DNA from: Gautieria morchelliformis | Lineage: Eukaryota > Basidiomycota > Agaricomycetes > Gomphales > Gomphaceae | Direction of reading: 5' to 3' | Assembly: GCA_015179125.1 (NCBI GenBank) | Contig: WHVA01000060.1 | Coordinates: 1 to 64,000 of the forward strand | Length of the DNA stretch: 64,000 nt | Shown: positions 1-11,341 of the stretch, piece after piece | How positions within the stretch are numbered: position 1 is the stretch's first letter | Layout of the letters: each line of letters starts with the position of its first letter | Made by a program: the position numbers and the translations under genes | Notes under the pieces: model-generated | Seen by the model: only the letters and a program-made list of their open reading frames with translations | Told to the model about the DNA's origin: nothing | Database searches by the model: none

Positions 1-99
1 ATTCTCAATCTCAATAGACAGATTAGAAGGAAAACAAAGAAGTGTCTTGCGCTTGACGCAAGACCCATACTTACCCTAAATGGAGCACAAACGGTGGTG

Positions 100-411
100 A
101 CATCACACGTGGGCGATCACATGTTTGTTACTCCAACACTCCCCTCAAACCGTGGATAGCTGTAAGATGGGTGGCTTATTACTTGTGTTGTCACAAGGTA
201 GCAGAACTCAACCAAACTGTGGTGATTCTAATACGACGTAGTGGTTACAGGTAAGATTAAGCTGGGGAATCCCAGCGGGTTCCCATGCAAGAACTATACA
301 GTGGGTCTGCAAGGACCCACTGGTGCTTTGTAAGCTACCAGGCATTATGTATTGCCGTGAGGCAATACAGGTAAATATATGTATTTACACCCTCCCCCAC
401 TATGGAGAACT
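100..411 (-). other. Conserved 3' tail of family X (copy 1) with stem-loop
   Basis: Non-coding flank just 3' of the minus-strand family X relic. It matches the flank of the second X copy near 55.9-56.1 kb, including a shared block near 292-307 and a C-rich stretch just before the gene end. Positions 299-322 form a perfect 9-bp stem (CAGTGGGTC / GACCCACTG) with a 6-nt loop. The second copy keeps a stem at the same place with a different inner sequence. This suggests a structural element of the transcript end or of the mobile unit; its role is unknown. Confidence 0.5.
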
Positions 412-1755
412 CTAATCCCCATAGATCTCGGCATCGAGGTCCTTGTCCTCGGCTGAGGGAGCGTCATCCATTGGGACATCCTCGTATGGAGCCGGCAGGG
501 GCCGGGATCCACATGCATTGCATCCGCATGAGCGGATGTGGATGGACCAGGTCGGGCTCGGGCTGATACGGACCCATATCAAGAGATGGCCCCATCTCCT
601 GGATGAAGGCGGTGTCCCCGACCGGATCAGGTTGTGGCTCCGGGGGGCGGGACGTGAGCTGCTCCTTATCGAGCTGCTCCAAGGTGCTAGTGGCCGCTTT
701 CTCATGGGTGCGCTGGGACAACTTCAGTCCTTGTTTGTGCCACCACTGCCCTGTGCACGCAGCGGTGTTCGCGACTTCCTTATCTCGAAGTTGTTGAAAG
801 TATCCCTCAATCCAAGGGATACGTTCATGGTTCATGCCACCATGGAGGGCTAGCCATGACACAAGTTCCTTCAGTGGGATTTCGTGCGCAAGTCTGTTCC
901 CAATTGGGAACATCCCAGTGACCGAGGCCTAAAGGGTGTGCGCGGTGGGAGAAGGAATCGTGATGTCGATCACAAGCTCCTGCCACTGGCACAGCATACC
1001 AAACAAGTCACTTAAACACGACTTGAGGGGGGACTGTGGCTTGCCTTTGGGTGCCAGGATCCGTATCCACATCCAGATATCAATATCTGTTGTGTTTAGC
1101 CCACCCTCCACATCATCGCAGATGGCGGGAGGGACACCTTTGGTGTTTGACCGCCAGCCGTTGAGCACCGTGACTATGTCATCCAGTGTGCCATCCAGAA
1201 TATTTATGTAATTCAGGCAGGGCTTACAGGGGCCCTCCTCTTGGAGGCGCCGGAATGCAGTATTCATTTCCGGCATGCGCTGGTCAACTGGGGTGTCCTT
1301 GGCAAGCGTGAGGAGGTCTTGGAACCTCTGCTCGGTTATGGGGCAGACATGGTACCACTCGGCAACCTGAGGGACCGATCTGCCTAGGGGCTGTGGCAAG
1401 CAGCCCATCACAGAGATTGGTGGATCTCCGTGTCTCAACGGCTCCCCTTCCCCCGGGTAGCATTGTACAGCTCCCGTGCCCAACAGCAGCAGAACAACAT
1501 GAGGCCCTATGTATTGGGCCTGGGCTGTGGCTAGTGCCTGGTGCAGCCGGGGGTTGTCGACACTGTGCGCCAACGATTCTGCTAGGTACACGTTCTTGAC
1601 GTGTTCTAGCTCATCTGCCAGTCCGTTCTCTATTACTGGCGGTGGGAGGTGTTTTCTGCATTTCCACTTGGAAATGTGTTCAGCTCAGGCTGAGTCATAG
1701 TCGTCCCAGACCGACATGTCAGACAGCCATCCATCCAGGATGCAGGCTGTGTGTG
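412..1755 (-). pseudogene. Relic of undescribed repeat-family gene (family X, copy 1)
   Basis: Minus-strand coding-like sequence clearly homologous to the second copy at 56.1-58.5 kb. Shared blocks include an AQYIGP motif followed by a PGEG / DPPIS stretch, a block ending 'GVPPAICDD..DIDIWMWIRILAPKGK' (the other copy has 'DMDVWMWLKALAPRVK'), and an acidic C-terminus ending EIYGD. I do not recognise the family: no catalytic motif is visible. Only the C-terminal two thirds is present. At about 1.75 kb the sequence changes abruptly into Ty3 gag, so the 5' part has been lost or separated. It is broken in a few places and is best read as a fossil of a dispersed, lineage-specific repeat family. It could also be a decayed host gene family. 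Confidence 0.55.
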
Positions 1756-4290
1756 GTGTTTGCTCCGATGATGATACATCAGTTCAGCTGCCTTGTCTGG
1801 GGCCGTCGTTCGAGCAGCCATGACTTTGGCTGTCTCGTCTACCAGCGCAATTCTAATCACGCTAGATCTGTCGGCAGTCTGATTGTCTGCCATGTCCTCA
1901 TCCCAATCATATAGTATTGGGATGGCTCCAGCTCCCAAGCCTCTGCTGGCTCGCCGTTCCCCTCCTGATCCTCAGTTTCCTGAGGGTCACCCTCCCCCTC
2001 TTCAATCTCTTGAAGAGAGGTGTTGATGGGATCCTCTGGATCCCCATTGTCGTCGTGCCATATGGCCGCTGTCTGTACTTTCAGCTTCAGGCGTGGGCAA
2101 TTCGCCTTAATGTGACCTGTCTGGCCACATTCAAAGCAGCTGCTATGGGTGTTTTTTGGCCGGTCTGGGGGGCGGCCAGATGGTTTTTGCAGGTAGCTTG
2201 GCTTTGCCAAGCTTCCCGACACCTGAGGCGGTTTCACCTCAGGCGGGCGACCTGTTTGCGGCAACTTTGTTGCCATGGGTCGGCAGAAGGCATTGTTTGC
2301 CTGGAATGCAGTGGGCTTGTTAAAGCCTGACTGTGTGGCTGGCTTGCTCATTCCAAGCCATGACATGATGGCCGTTGCAGCCGCAGTTTCTGCCCGGCGA
2401 ATCCCTTGATTATACCAGGATGCCTCCTCGATCATCCGGGCAGCTTCAAAGAGCTGCTCAATTGAGCTGGACTCGGCATTGTAGCCCTTCTTTAGGACTT
2501 CATTGCGCAACATATCACGCAATGCTGACATGAACCATCTTCGGAGTGTGTATTCATTGGGCGGCTGTATCATCCATGCCAAGTATTTCGTGAGCCTGTT
2601 CAGCATTTCCTGAACAGTTTTCATGCCTTGCACTACTGCGTCAAACTTATTCGACACATGGTGATATGTGAGGGTGTGCATGAACCTCTTCTGCAGCCCT
2701 TGCATAGCCATTTCCAAGGTCCATTCACAGACCTGACGATCGAAATGCTCAATGTTTCGAACAAACCATTCTTGGGCCTCGCCGGTTAGGCGAGTGGCCA
2801 GGTAATCCACCTGCATCTGCACGGTGGTTGGCCCTAGTAGGCAGTTCATCTTGAGCCACCTCAAGATACCCGCTATGAACCCCTCAAACTCTTCAAGGTC
2901 CAAACCTCTGGCGTACAGCTCGGGGTGTGCCAGCTTTACGCCAACCTTTGCAAGCATGGACTTTTCTGGGTCCATGTTTGCAGCATCCGCGAGCGCTACA
3001 CAGATCATCCATGTGACGCCGTCATATGGCTCCTGTGTGCCTTCAATCTGGTCCGGGAGGCCTTGACCTTCAGTCAAGGCCATGGACCTTTTGCGCAGCT
3101 GCACAGCTGCGCATGGTGTGGCAGTATCTAACTGCTCACTGCTTCGTGGGGATTGATGTCGGGTGTCCCCTGTCAATCCCACGTTCTGGACTCGCAGTCT
3201 GCTCGAGAGAGCAGAACATGCCTGTCTGGCCTCCTGAATGACACACTCCTGCTGTTCATTCGGTAGCTGGGTGGACTGCGCTTGCGTCACCGCCTCTTCA
3301 GCATGCTGTCAGCGCAGCTCCAGGGCACACGTATAGTGACAGGCGGCTTGCTCCTCCTTCTGTTGCCAGTGCTCAACTTCAAGCTCCAGGCTTGTGGCCG
3401 TGTCTTCGGAGTCAATTTCCGAGGCCACCTGCTCACGGATCGCCTGTTGGATGGTTTTGCCATCCTTCGCTGGGGCCATGTTGGTCCCGCGGTTCCTCAG
3501 TGTCAGGGGACACCCTGTTTTTCCATTTCCAGTTCCGACACCACACCCAGTTCCGACTCCATTTCGGACTCCGCTTTCGGAAATGATTCCACTTCTGGGA
3601 GAACTTCCACCAGTTCTGTTCACTTTGCCAATTCCACTCCAATTTCCAACTTCCGCTCTCAGAACAGTGTCAGAAGTCAAGCGACTCGCGTAATAGGTGG
3701 CATCAAGGGTCAATCAAGGGTCAGGGAGGTCAGGGGATGCAGGGTTGATGGCGAGTGCCAAGTGTTGTCCCTGGCTGCAAAGCTTAGTATAATACAGGCT
3801 CACTGACATTGGGGGTCCTTAGACTTTTCTCTTCGGATTTCCCCTTGTCAGGTGAGAATCCCCTCTCTTGTATACTCTGTTCATTTATACATACTTCGGA
3901 TTTCCCCTTGTCAGTTGTGTGGTAGTGTGATCTCCACAGCCAGCTAGGGTTTGTTGTGGAACCCAAGACGTGCCGGCCGCCCTGACCTGACCCGAATGCG
4001 CGCACGTACCCCACTCGACTTCTCTCACATCTCCCAATCCTGACTGACACTTAACCCATGACCCGGCCCTGTCCTCTCACTCCACCCTCCATGTGCTCCA
4101 CCCGATCCATAGTATATACATGTACACTTAGTTACGAGAAAGTCACAAGACTCGACTCCACCCCAGGCATAACCCCAGAGGTCCATCCCTGCGTTTTCCT
4201 GTCGACCAATCATTTGTATGTACCCCTTCGTGCCCCACACCGAGTCGCATATCTACTAGTTAGTGATGCTCAGGACAGTATAAAGTAGCT
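1756..4290 (-). mobile_element. Ty3/gypsy element fragment: gag plus 5' leader and LTR piece
   Basis: Gag reads on the minus strand from about 3480 to 1760. It has a polar, Q-rich N-terminus, a capsid-like middle containing 'RLTGEAQEWFVRN', and a zinc knuckle CFECGQTGHIKANC (C-x2-C-x4-H-x4-C), typical of Ty3 Gag. Past the knuckle the tail is acidic. Upstream on the minus strand lies a leader of about 300 bp rich in GGAA/CGGAA steps, then an LTR-like segment ending near 3804. No protease, RT or integrase follows; the sequence joins family X at about 1.75 kb. The copy is broken with a few interruptions and has lost its pol. The outer LTR limit near 4290 is uncertain. Confidence 0.75.
3804..3914 (-). 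repeat. LTR segment with one 5' arm and two identical 3' arms
   Basis: A perfect 21-bp direct repeat occurs at 3831-3851 and 3894-3914 (core CGGATTTCCCCTTGTCAG), 63 bp apart. The segment TGACATTGGGG at 3804-3814 can pair with CCCCTTGTCA in either copy. A TATAAAT lies between the two copies when read on the minus strand, so one copy would lie upstream of and one inside the LTR transcript. The same architecture with different bases occurs at 51473-51576. Confidence 0.6.
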
Positions 4291-4295
4291 ACACC

Positions 4296-5095
4296 TGTAT
4301 GTTGAAGAATTAGACAGTTGTCCCTGTCCATTTCCGGGTGATCCCCAGTCTGAAGTTCCTTGTAGTGTTCACTGCCACTCTTGCTTAAGTGGCACAGCCT
4401 ACCGAGACATTTGTACACTACTCCTACGTAGTGTAGCCCCATCGAGTCCCATCCCAGAACGTTTATCTTATCCACAGGGATATCCGAGAACAGCATCAAG
4501 ATATATTTCTACTGTCCCCAGACCAACCCACTGAAGACCTTTTATCTACAGGGTTGCCCTTACAGTAAATATATGTATCTACAATAGCCCAAGCTCAACT
4601 GCGAAATGCTTGACTTTCGTGGAAGGCAGCACTTTGGGAAGCATATCGGCTACCATATCCTCTGTGGGGCAATACAGGAGTCGAAGGATTCCTTGTTCAA
4701 TGATCCATCGGATGAAGTGGAATCATATATTGATGCGCTTGGTGTGTGCATGATACTGATGGTCTTGCGATGGGTGACTGATTATCGGAAAACATGGTGG
4801 TAGGAGACATTTTCATGTTGAAGAGCTGCTGGATTAGAGAATGCAGCCATATGACTTCCTTCACAGCATGAGCGGCAGCTATGTACTCACTTTCCATAGT
4901 CGATGATTTGCTGACACTTTGCACTCCAGGAAACAGCGCTGCCATGGATTATGAAGGCATAACCCAATATAGCATGCTACCATCAGCATCTGCATACCCA
5001 GTTGTTGGAATTAGCTTGGGACTTGAGGTAAGACAACAGCAAAGGAGCAGTAGCGGGGTGCCATCGAGCAAAGGTGGTTGGACCGTTGAAGCCAT
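4296..5095 (-). mobile_element. Ty1/copia fossil: RNase H end plus 3' LTR
   Basis: The minus strand encodes copia RNase H features: a 'GYADADG' start, then 'SKSSTMESEYIAAAHAVKE' and 'SDNQSPIA', which are the usual 'SSTEAEY' and 'DNQSA' motifs. It is followed by a decayed C-terminal stretch and then a 288-bp LTR at 4296-4583, ended by TGTA and TACA. Only the last few hundred bases of pol remain and they are heavily decayed, so this is an old copy. Its LTR differs from that of the copia family at 46-64 kb, so it is a separate family. 5096-5560 holds one short open frame of no recognised kind and otherwise nothing I can name. Confidence 0.7.
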
Positions 5096-5560
5096 CCCCT
5101 GGAACTGCTGAACATTTGTGGGTCGCCTATGCGGAGAAAAACTGCATCATAGGAGGCGTCAACGCATGACGGTATAACGCAGAGCACGGTATGCATCATG
5201 ACGGCTAACAGTCTTGACCAAGTTATGTAGGAATTTTTCCGACAACTCTGCACAAACATGATATTTGAAGGAACCCCCGCGCGGCGACTGGTGCCCTTCG
5301 AGTCTCTGGCAGTATATCTGCACATGCTCACCAGCTGCGGGCCGATGATCGATTCGGCGTAATGTCCAATAGATGTTTTCCGGTGAGTATGTAGTCAATT
5401 AATATCTTGGGACTCGACCGAGCTCGAGCCCGCGAGTCGGTTGAGCCTAATAAACGTAACATAATCACGAGTCAAGTACAATGAACGGCTGGAATTGACA
5501 GGGCTACAAAGTTCATACTAGGAAAGCGTCCACTGACAAAACACCCTTGTCATAGTCTCC

Positions 5561-6374
5561 TTATAGAATGGCCCAAGCACCGAGGAAGATCCCAGCGAGA
5601 ACTGTCACGCTACTCGTGTATAATGGCGTGGTCAGACCACCCATGGCCATGCGTGAGGCAGCATTAGAGCTGAGGGAGGATGAGTGGTACATAAATGGAA
5701 AGGGAAGAAAGAAACTGACTGAGTCGCGGTGGACTGAGCTGCGGTGGACTGAGCTGCGGTGGACTGAGCCGCGGTGGACTGAGTCGCGGTGGCTGTTGCA
5801 GCCTGGAAGAAGCTGGTAATATCGCCTGCCACTGCGGTGGCCTCGCTGCTTGCCACGGTAAAGGCCTTGCCACCTTCGGAGGTAACAACAGTCACAGCAG
5901 ATCCACCAACGCCTTGTATGGGGACAATTAGCGATGGTCACCGCTGGACATTGACAAAAGAAACGTACTGGTTACTGTCTCAAAGATTCTGCTCGCGTCA
6001 TCGCCAAGGCTGCCAGCAACCGATGTCGCAGCAGAGGCTAAACTTGCACCAACAGATGTTCCGGCGGTCGCTAAACTTTCCGCGACGGAAGTTCCGGCGG
6101 TCGCTAAACTCACCGCGACGGAAGTTACATCACCGGCAATTGATGCAGCTGCCGGAGGACATGAGTCTCTGCGCACGTTATGCGTGAATGAAAAGCTTAA
6201 TCTCACCGCCAGAAGTCACGTCTCCGACGATGCTGTTGAAGTTGACTAATGCCATCCAGTCAGTGTCCAAACGCATGCTCGAAATGCACGGCACGTACTT
6301 TGTGGTGCTGCAGAAGCCACGTACGAGGAAGAGAAGGAGAGGGCGGAGATTAGGAGAACAGAGCGAAATTGCAT
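5561..6374 (-). CDS. GPI-anchored Ala/Ser/Thr-rich cell-surface protein
   Basis: Five short exons can be followed on the minus strand. Exon 1 encodes a signal peptide (MQFRSVLLISALSFSSSYVA) and ends at a GTACGT donor. The middle exons encode near-repeats of 'SLATAGTSVA' and then 'VTVVTSEGGKAFTVASSEA'. A run of STAAQ repeats follows, and the last exon ends with a hydrophobic tail (TPLYTSSVTVLAGIFLGAWA) typical of a GPI-attachment signal. This layout is that of small secreted, wall-linked proteins common in mushroom-forming fungi; the function is unknown. The start was chosen because it gives the signal peptide. Both internal repeats are also visible in the DNA and may vary in number between strains. 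It stands alone: the left neighbour is a transposon relic. Confidence 0.7.
5717..5791. repeat. Five tandem copies of a 15-bp unit
   Basis: Unit GACTGAG(T/C)(C/T)GCGGTG, five copies with changes only at two positions. It lies inside the GPI-protein gene and encodes the repeated STAAQ/STATQ segment on the minus strand. Being a multiple of three it can change copy number without breaking the frame. Confidence 0.85.
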
Positions 6375-7175
6375 CGTTACTACTAGATGAGTGGAATTAC
6401 AGTAGTTAAAAGACGTTAGCGTATGTCGTATGGAGAAAATCGAATGGGGTGTGTTGCCTTGAGAGGGCCCATATATAAGGGCCAAGGGCCGGAGGGCTGT
6501 GCCATGGAAATTTCCCCGGCACCGCCCAGCCCAGCTAGCATCGCTTCACTCCTATGATGCTTCTGCGCCAGTTTTACATACACCCGGGAATCGACGCCGA
6601 ATTTTGCTGTCACCAGTCGGTAAGGACTACTAATAGCACAGTGCCCCGAATGTGGCGTGGATATTATGTATTGTGATGAGCCAACGATGTCGTCTCTATT
6701 AGTGACGAAGTCTCTTATGGACGGTGATCGAGGCACTGCAACGCATCATGGGCTGAGTTCGAGTCGGAGATGCTGTGCATGGAGCTGCTAGCCGAGTAAT
6801 CCGTCGCTGCAGTAACCGCTCACACGAGTGGTTCTGCACCGGTTACTTCAAGCTGGAAGACGACTAGGATCAAGTGCTCCTTCCTTGGTTAGCCAACTGT
6901 CCCAGCATTCCCGTTCCATGTTTATGTGACTGGGGCCCCGAGACTTGATGCCTATGCCTATAGACAAGTATCAGGATGTCGCAATATAGTACCCGCGGAC
7001 TCGTGGTATTTCGCAATGGATGTCTTCAGAAATGCCTTCTGGATGAGAAACAATCATGCAATGGTGTCCGATCGGTCGACCAAGTCTTCTATTTACAACT
7101 CAAGTTGGCCATACGCGAGAGTAAGAAGATTGTTGCTTCATTATCGTTCTTGACAAACTCTTGAAATCTCTTAAC
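6375..7175. other. Intergenic, no supported gene
   Basis: About 800 bp between the GPI-protein start and the next gene-like stretch. A TATATAA lies near 6471-6478. Open frames here are short, on both strands, and show no family resemblance. Confidence 0.4.
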
Positions 7176-8706
7176 AATGCCTGCAACGCATCTCCTTGAG
7201 CCCCCTCTGCGTCTACAGGACAATATCATACCAGGCCTCCAACACGAGGTGGAGGATTACGCTGCCTGGGGTGCCGTTAAGGGCTTGCTGCTGAACACTA
7301 GGCACCCCAAACTAATTAGATGGATGCAATAGGTTTTTCTAACTATTTCCTCTGCTACATTAACCTATATATCTTCAGCCCCTTCCATGTAAGTGGTGAC
7401 CGGGTTGCACCAAGTGGTATCCCCCGCCGGTGCCAGCAGGATGGGATCAACTACTACTGTTTTGCTTTTGTGCCATTTGCGACTGATGAGGAGTGCCCGG
7501 CCAAAATAGGTAAGATCACCCTGAATGCAGTTCGCCACTCGTGCTTTTAAGTGCCCGCGGTTGAATCAGCCATCGGGATGTATCTATGTCGGTAAGACCT
7601 TCATATGTTATCATGGCTGTCGTTAAACTAACTACACTGTCCTGTAACTTACAGCCATATCGCTTGAAAACCACCTGTTTTTGACAATGAACTGTAAGTC
7701 ATTGTTTGCTGAGATGGACTGACCCTGCCAACCATCTGACTAACATCAACCAGTAATGGGCCAGGCACTCGATTTGCCTCCGACCAGTTGTCGCACCAGG
7801 ATTCCATCTCGTGTACCCACCAGCTGCCCCATACCAGGTTCCAGAGACCCGAGATAGACATCTGTTGCGTTCCCCTGAGCTTCAGATGAACCTTGGTAAG
7901 CTCCTCAATACCCACTCAGTCAGTTGCTTACATACATGATTCAAATGATGATTTTGAAATTCAGCATGATCTCAACAAAGACAACCATCGCTGGCTCGTG
8001 CCCTATGAACCCCGGCGTGGTTACACTGAGCATTCTTGGGTGGGCGGCTCTCAAGGGCCAACCACCCTCTCAAACCTCTTTCGTGCGTGGGACTCTCCAA
8101 CAGGTGTGTGGGATGCTCCATTCCTTTATGCGTTAGGGCGCAACATTACTTGTGGTAACTGCCACCGCCATTTTGCGGGCAGGACAACTTCGACGGACAT
8201 TGCTCCGCCCGCGTCGTGGCTGCCCCAAATGTACCGTCCCCCTGAATCGACCGGATTCAGAGTCACTGCCATGGCGAGTGGGAGCTCACACGGACTATCA
8301 ATTTCAGGTGCATACGGGTGTCCCCAATTGCACGGTGGTGGTCCAGTTCCTCATTGTACAGCTGCTCCAACTAGAAGGTGCCGTGGAGTTGATGACTCCA
8401 GCACCTCAATCCACAGTGGTAGGACCCCTTCCTACCATGGTGGTTTGAGGTGCTGCGGCGACTACACTATCGGGGGACTGAAAATAGATGTGATATTCAG
8501 TATGCGTTCATGTCCGAGCACGATGCTTACTATTCTGCCAGTACGGGTGTAACCATATTGTGGATGTGTCGTGGCAATCGCGCCTGACTGTGATGAAGAG
8601 GTTGAAGGAGGCGAGCAAGTCCAAAGTCGAATCAAGCAGCAAGGCCAAAGATGGAGAAGAAGAGGAAACAGATGAAGGGGATGCTTGTACCTCAAGTCTT
8701 GCCTAA
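7176..8706 (+). CDS. Possible multi-exon gene, unrecognised
   Basis: Several coding-like stretches on the plus strand are separated by plausible short introns. They include an opening 'MPATHLLEPPLRLQDNIIPG', a Cys-containing piece 'RRCQQDGINYYCFAFVPF', then 'HDLNKDNHRWLVPYEPRRG' after a GTAAG..CAG intron, and 'LGRNITCGNCHRHFAG'. A Lys/Glu-rich stretch with 'SKAKDGEEEETDEG' precedes a stop near 8706. The exon chain is not certain and stops occur between some pieces, so it may be a gene or a pseudogene. I do not recognise a family. Transcript reads would settle the model. Confidence 0.3.
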
Positions 8707-10358
8707 GGATTGTAGGGGTATGTGATGCTTGCAACGCCTTGTACGGCCCTTACAAGCGTGTATGAGGTGCTGAAGCGCCTACATGGTATTATCGATTTAC
8801 GGTTTCGCCGATGAAGCTTTCTAGTCTGAAGCTAATAACAGCAAGTATACCTGCATTGACTGCATTGCCCCCAAGTCTGAATATGGGTGCGAAGTCTTCT
8901 AGCTAGCATCCATAATGCAACCTTGCTGCTAATAAGTGCTAACAAGTGCGCATGGAGCACATGCGGAGATAGATCATATGAACAGACAGTAAGGAGCGGT
9001 AGAAGGAAATCCTGTATGCATCATCTTTCATAGGGCGCAGCCCCAAAAGACAAAAATTGGATAATAATAAAAATAAAAATAAACATAAAAAAGTGTGCAT
9101 GGTCCTGTCAACATAAAGTCTGCGAAGCTTCCGACAGTGACCTGCTGACTTGCTCATCCTGACATGTATGACTATTGCATTTCGGATTGGGGATCTGGGA
9201 AGCTGGGTAGGTTGGAATTTGCATGATCTTTTCATCGAATTGTATTTGACGCTGTCGCTTTCAATTCAATTGGCTTCAAGCAAGGAGGAACTTTCCTGGT
9301 GAGCGCCCTTGCTCTCCATCCACATGGTTTTGTCTCCATGTACGTAACCACTCGCCAAATCGTTGAGGCCGCTGGCTTTGCGCGAATGCAACCCGCTGCA
9401 TTCTCCAGTATTTCATGTGGTTCCATTGTTGACAAGGCTGCCCTTTCGCTGACAATCAGTATATATGCGTAGGGGTTGTTGATGTGTACAATATTAAGAC
9501 CTTCTACTCGATCGCCTGAGGAGCTGCTCGAAGGTGACATTTTTCCCACTCACATGTCAGCGACGATACATGAGGTAGTTTATCTACCTACTTGCCCTAT
9601 GTTTTAGTCTCACTCATAATTCAAATCTCAAACCCGATGGAAAGTCATTGCCCAACATATAACCGGCTTGTTTGAAAGAAAGGAGCCAATGCCTGAGTTC
9701 GTTATCTAGTCTTAAGTTCCACGTGGAGCCTCACCGAGTGTGGTAGGAGTATTACTACACCTGAATTTACTCTCGAGTTGAAATTCCCCAGGGTCTCACT
9801 CCTTTGGTCAGAGTCTTTGTACAGAGTACATTGAATACTCACAGAGAGGCTGCAGAACGAACCATGCGTCCGCTTCGGCAAAGAACGTAATGAGTACTAT
9901 TGTAAAGCGAGTGGCAGAGCAACGAATTGACCTGTTTGCACTTGATTACGGGTACCGGCGTCGTAAGTACCGAGGTACAGTCAACGAAAGAAGAAAGTGG
10001 CATCATTGGTACAATATTCTAACCTGTATACACCTTTGCAATTTCTGCTGTACAATCAATGTCGTCCCGGACGGGTGGGTCCGGGACGGGAAGAGTAAGG
10101 ATCTGACGAGTGAAAAGAGTAACAGAAACTACGCAGCCATCCAGTGCGACACGACAATTATCCTCCTCATTTCCGTGCGATGCAGGGTCCAAAGAGCGAC
10201 GAGGGTGAGGTATTTCTTGAATAAGGACAAAGGGATCTGTCAATGAAACGCATAGGAAAAAATGGGGGATGGGACGCAATTCGTAAGAATGGCCTAAAGG
10301 GCAGCAGGCACTAAGTTAGGACGATAGCAGCTAACGTGAACACATGACTAACTGTTGA
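8707..10358. other. Long gene-poor stretch
   Basis: About 1.65 kb without a supported gene. 9232-9549 is open on both strands for about 80-105 codons, but neither reading resembles a known family and neither shows splice context. 9050-9100 is A-rich. It includes the 3' flank of the SPF30-like gene. I see no transposon ends here. Confidence 0.4.
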
Positions 10359-11133
10359 TTATGGGGCCGGTTGGTCGTCTGGCGAAAAAACATGTTTGTT
10401 TCGAGTTGCATAGTCTGTCATGCCTTTGCCACTTCCAGTAACGCCCACTAGAACGAACAATCAACAAGTGCAGCCCAAGGTTACACACCCACCAGGAACG
10501 CCACGTACCTCTACCGTGTGGGTTATCTGGCGTTTTAAAGATACTCGTCCCAGATACGCCAGCAATATTTACACCCTTCTTTTCTGCCTTCTTTGTGAAC
10601 TTTTGCCACGTCGCCTGCTTGCTCAGCTGCTCTTTAGCTTTCTGTGCTCTGATCTCTATCTTCTTCTCGTTCTTTTTCTTCTTCTTCTCTCGTTCTTCCT
10701 CATCTTCTTTAGACAGCTTCCGTTTCGACGACGAGGGTGCCAGATTCCCATAAGAGGGAGGTAGCCGTTTGAGTGCTGTCGCAGTGAGCAGTTCGGTATT
10801 GTTGTATCCCTTAAAGACGACACTGTATACCCTGTTGTCCGAGGACCCTCCTACGGAAGTCACACGTGCAGGATACCAGCTGCCATCACCAGAGTATTTG
10901 GCAAGGATTTCGTCTCCGGCAGCATAGTCAGGTGCAACAGCTGCGGAGACGGCATGCTTCCGGGTCTCGGGCTTTGGAGCCTCCGCTTGAGCGATGGCTG
11001 CCTTCGTGAGATCGATGAGCTCTTTGAGCTCAGAACGAAGCGAGGCGAGACCAGTGTTGGCCGGGTCTGTAGCGAGCGCTACCTCAACCTGGGAGAGTTG
11101 TACTTGATAGGTTTCTAGTTCCTTCTTGTCCAT
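10359..11133 (-). CDS. spf30: SPF30/SMNDC1-like Tudor splicing factor
   Basis: Two exons (11133-10509 and 10447-10359; intron 61 nt) give 237 residues, close to human SMNDC1 (238). Residues about 1-50 form a helical N-terminus (MDKKELETYQVQLSQVEVAL). A Tudor domain follows ('YAAGDEILAKYSGDGSWYPA', 'NRVYSVVFKGYNNTELLTATALKRLP'). Then comes a basic stretch rich in Lys/Glu and a conserved end with 'KTPDNPHGRVGVTGSGKGMT', matching the family's GVGTCGIADKPMT block. Members bind symmetrically dimethylated arginine on Sm proteins and help the U4/U6.U5 tri-snRNP join the spliceosome in the nucleus. The Lys-rich tract gives a long pyrimidine run on the other strand. Identification is firm; the role is inferred from the family. 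Confidence 0.9.
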
Positions 11134-11341
11134 CGTCCGATCTGTGAGGATGAGGAGGGAATCAGTAATGTAGGCGGCGACTTCTAGTTGGAGGTGAAGG
11201 AAGTCACCCGTGACTAATCCTTGTCACACAGAAGCTCTGTGAAAAATTTTGCTATATACATTAAACCTGGCTAATAAGTCCACTGGTAACCGATTGTACA
11301 GTAGAAGAACATCCCCACTTCCATTTACGTATCTCTAGTCT

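Noticed and set aside
5159-5398. Minus-strand 79-codon frame next to the copia fossil
   Set aside because: Unrecognised, not copia-like and short; not enough to call a gene.
9232-9549. Both strands open for about 80-105 codons
   Set aside because: No homology, no splice context and no way to choose a strand; left as intergenic.
10420-10764. Plus-strand open frame rich in Leu/Phe
   Set aside because: It is the reverse of the Lys/Glu-rich tract of the SPF30-like gene; the minus-strand reading has the Tudor domain and correct exon ends.
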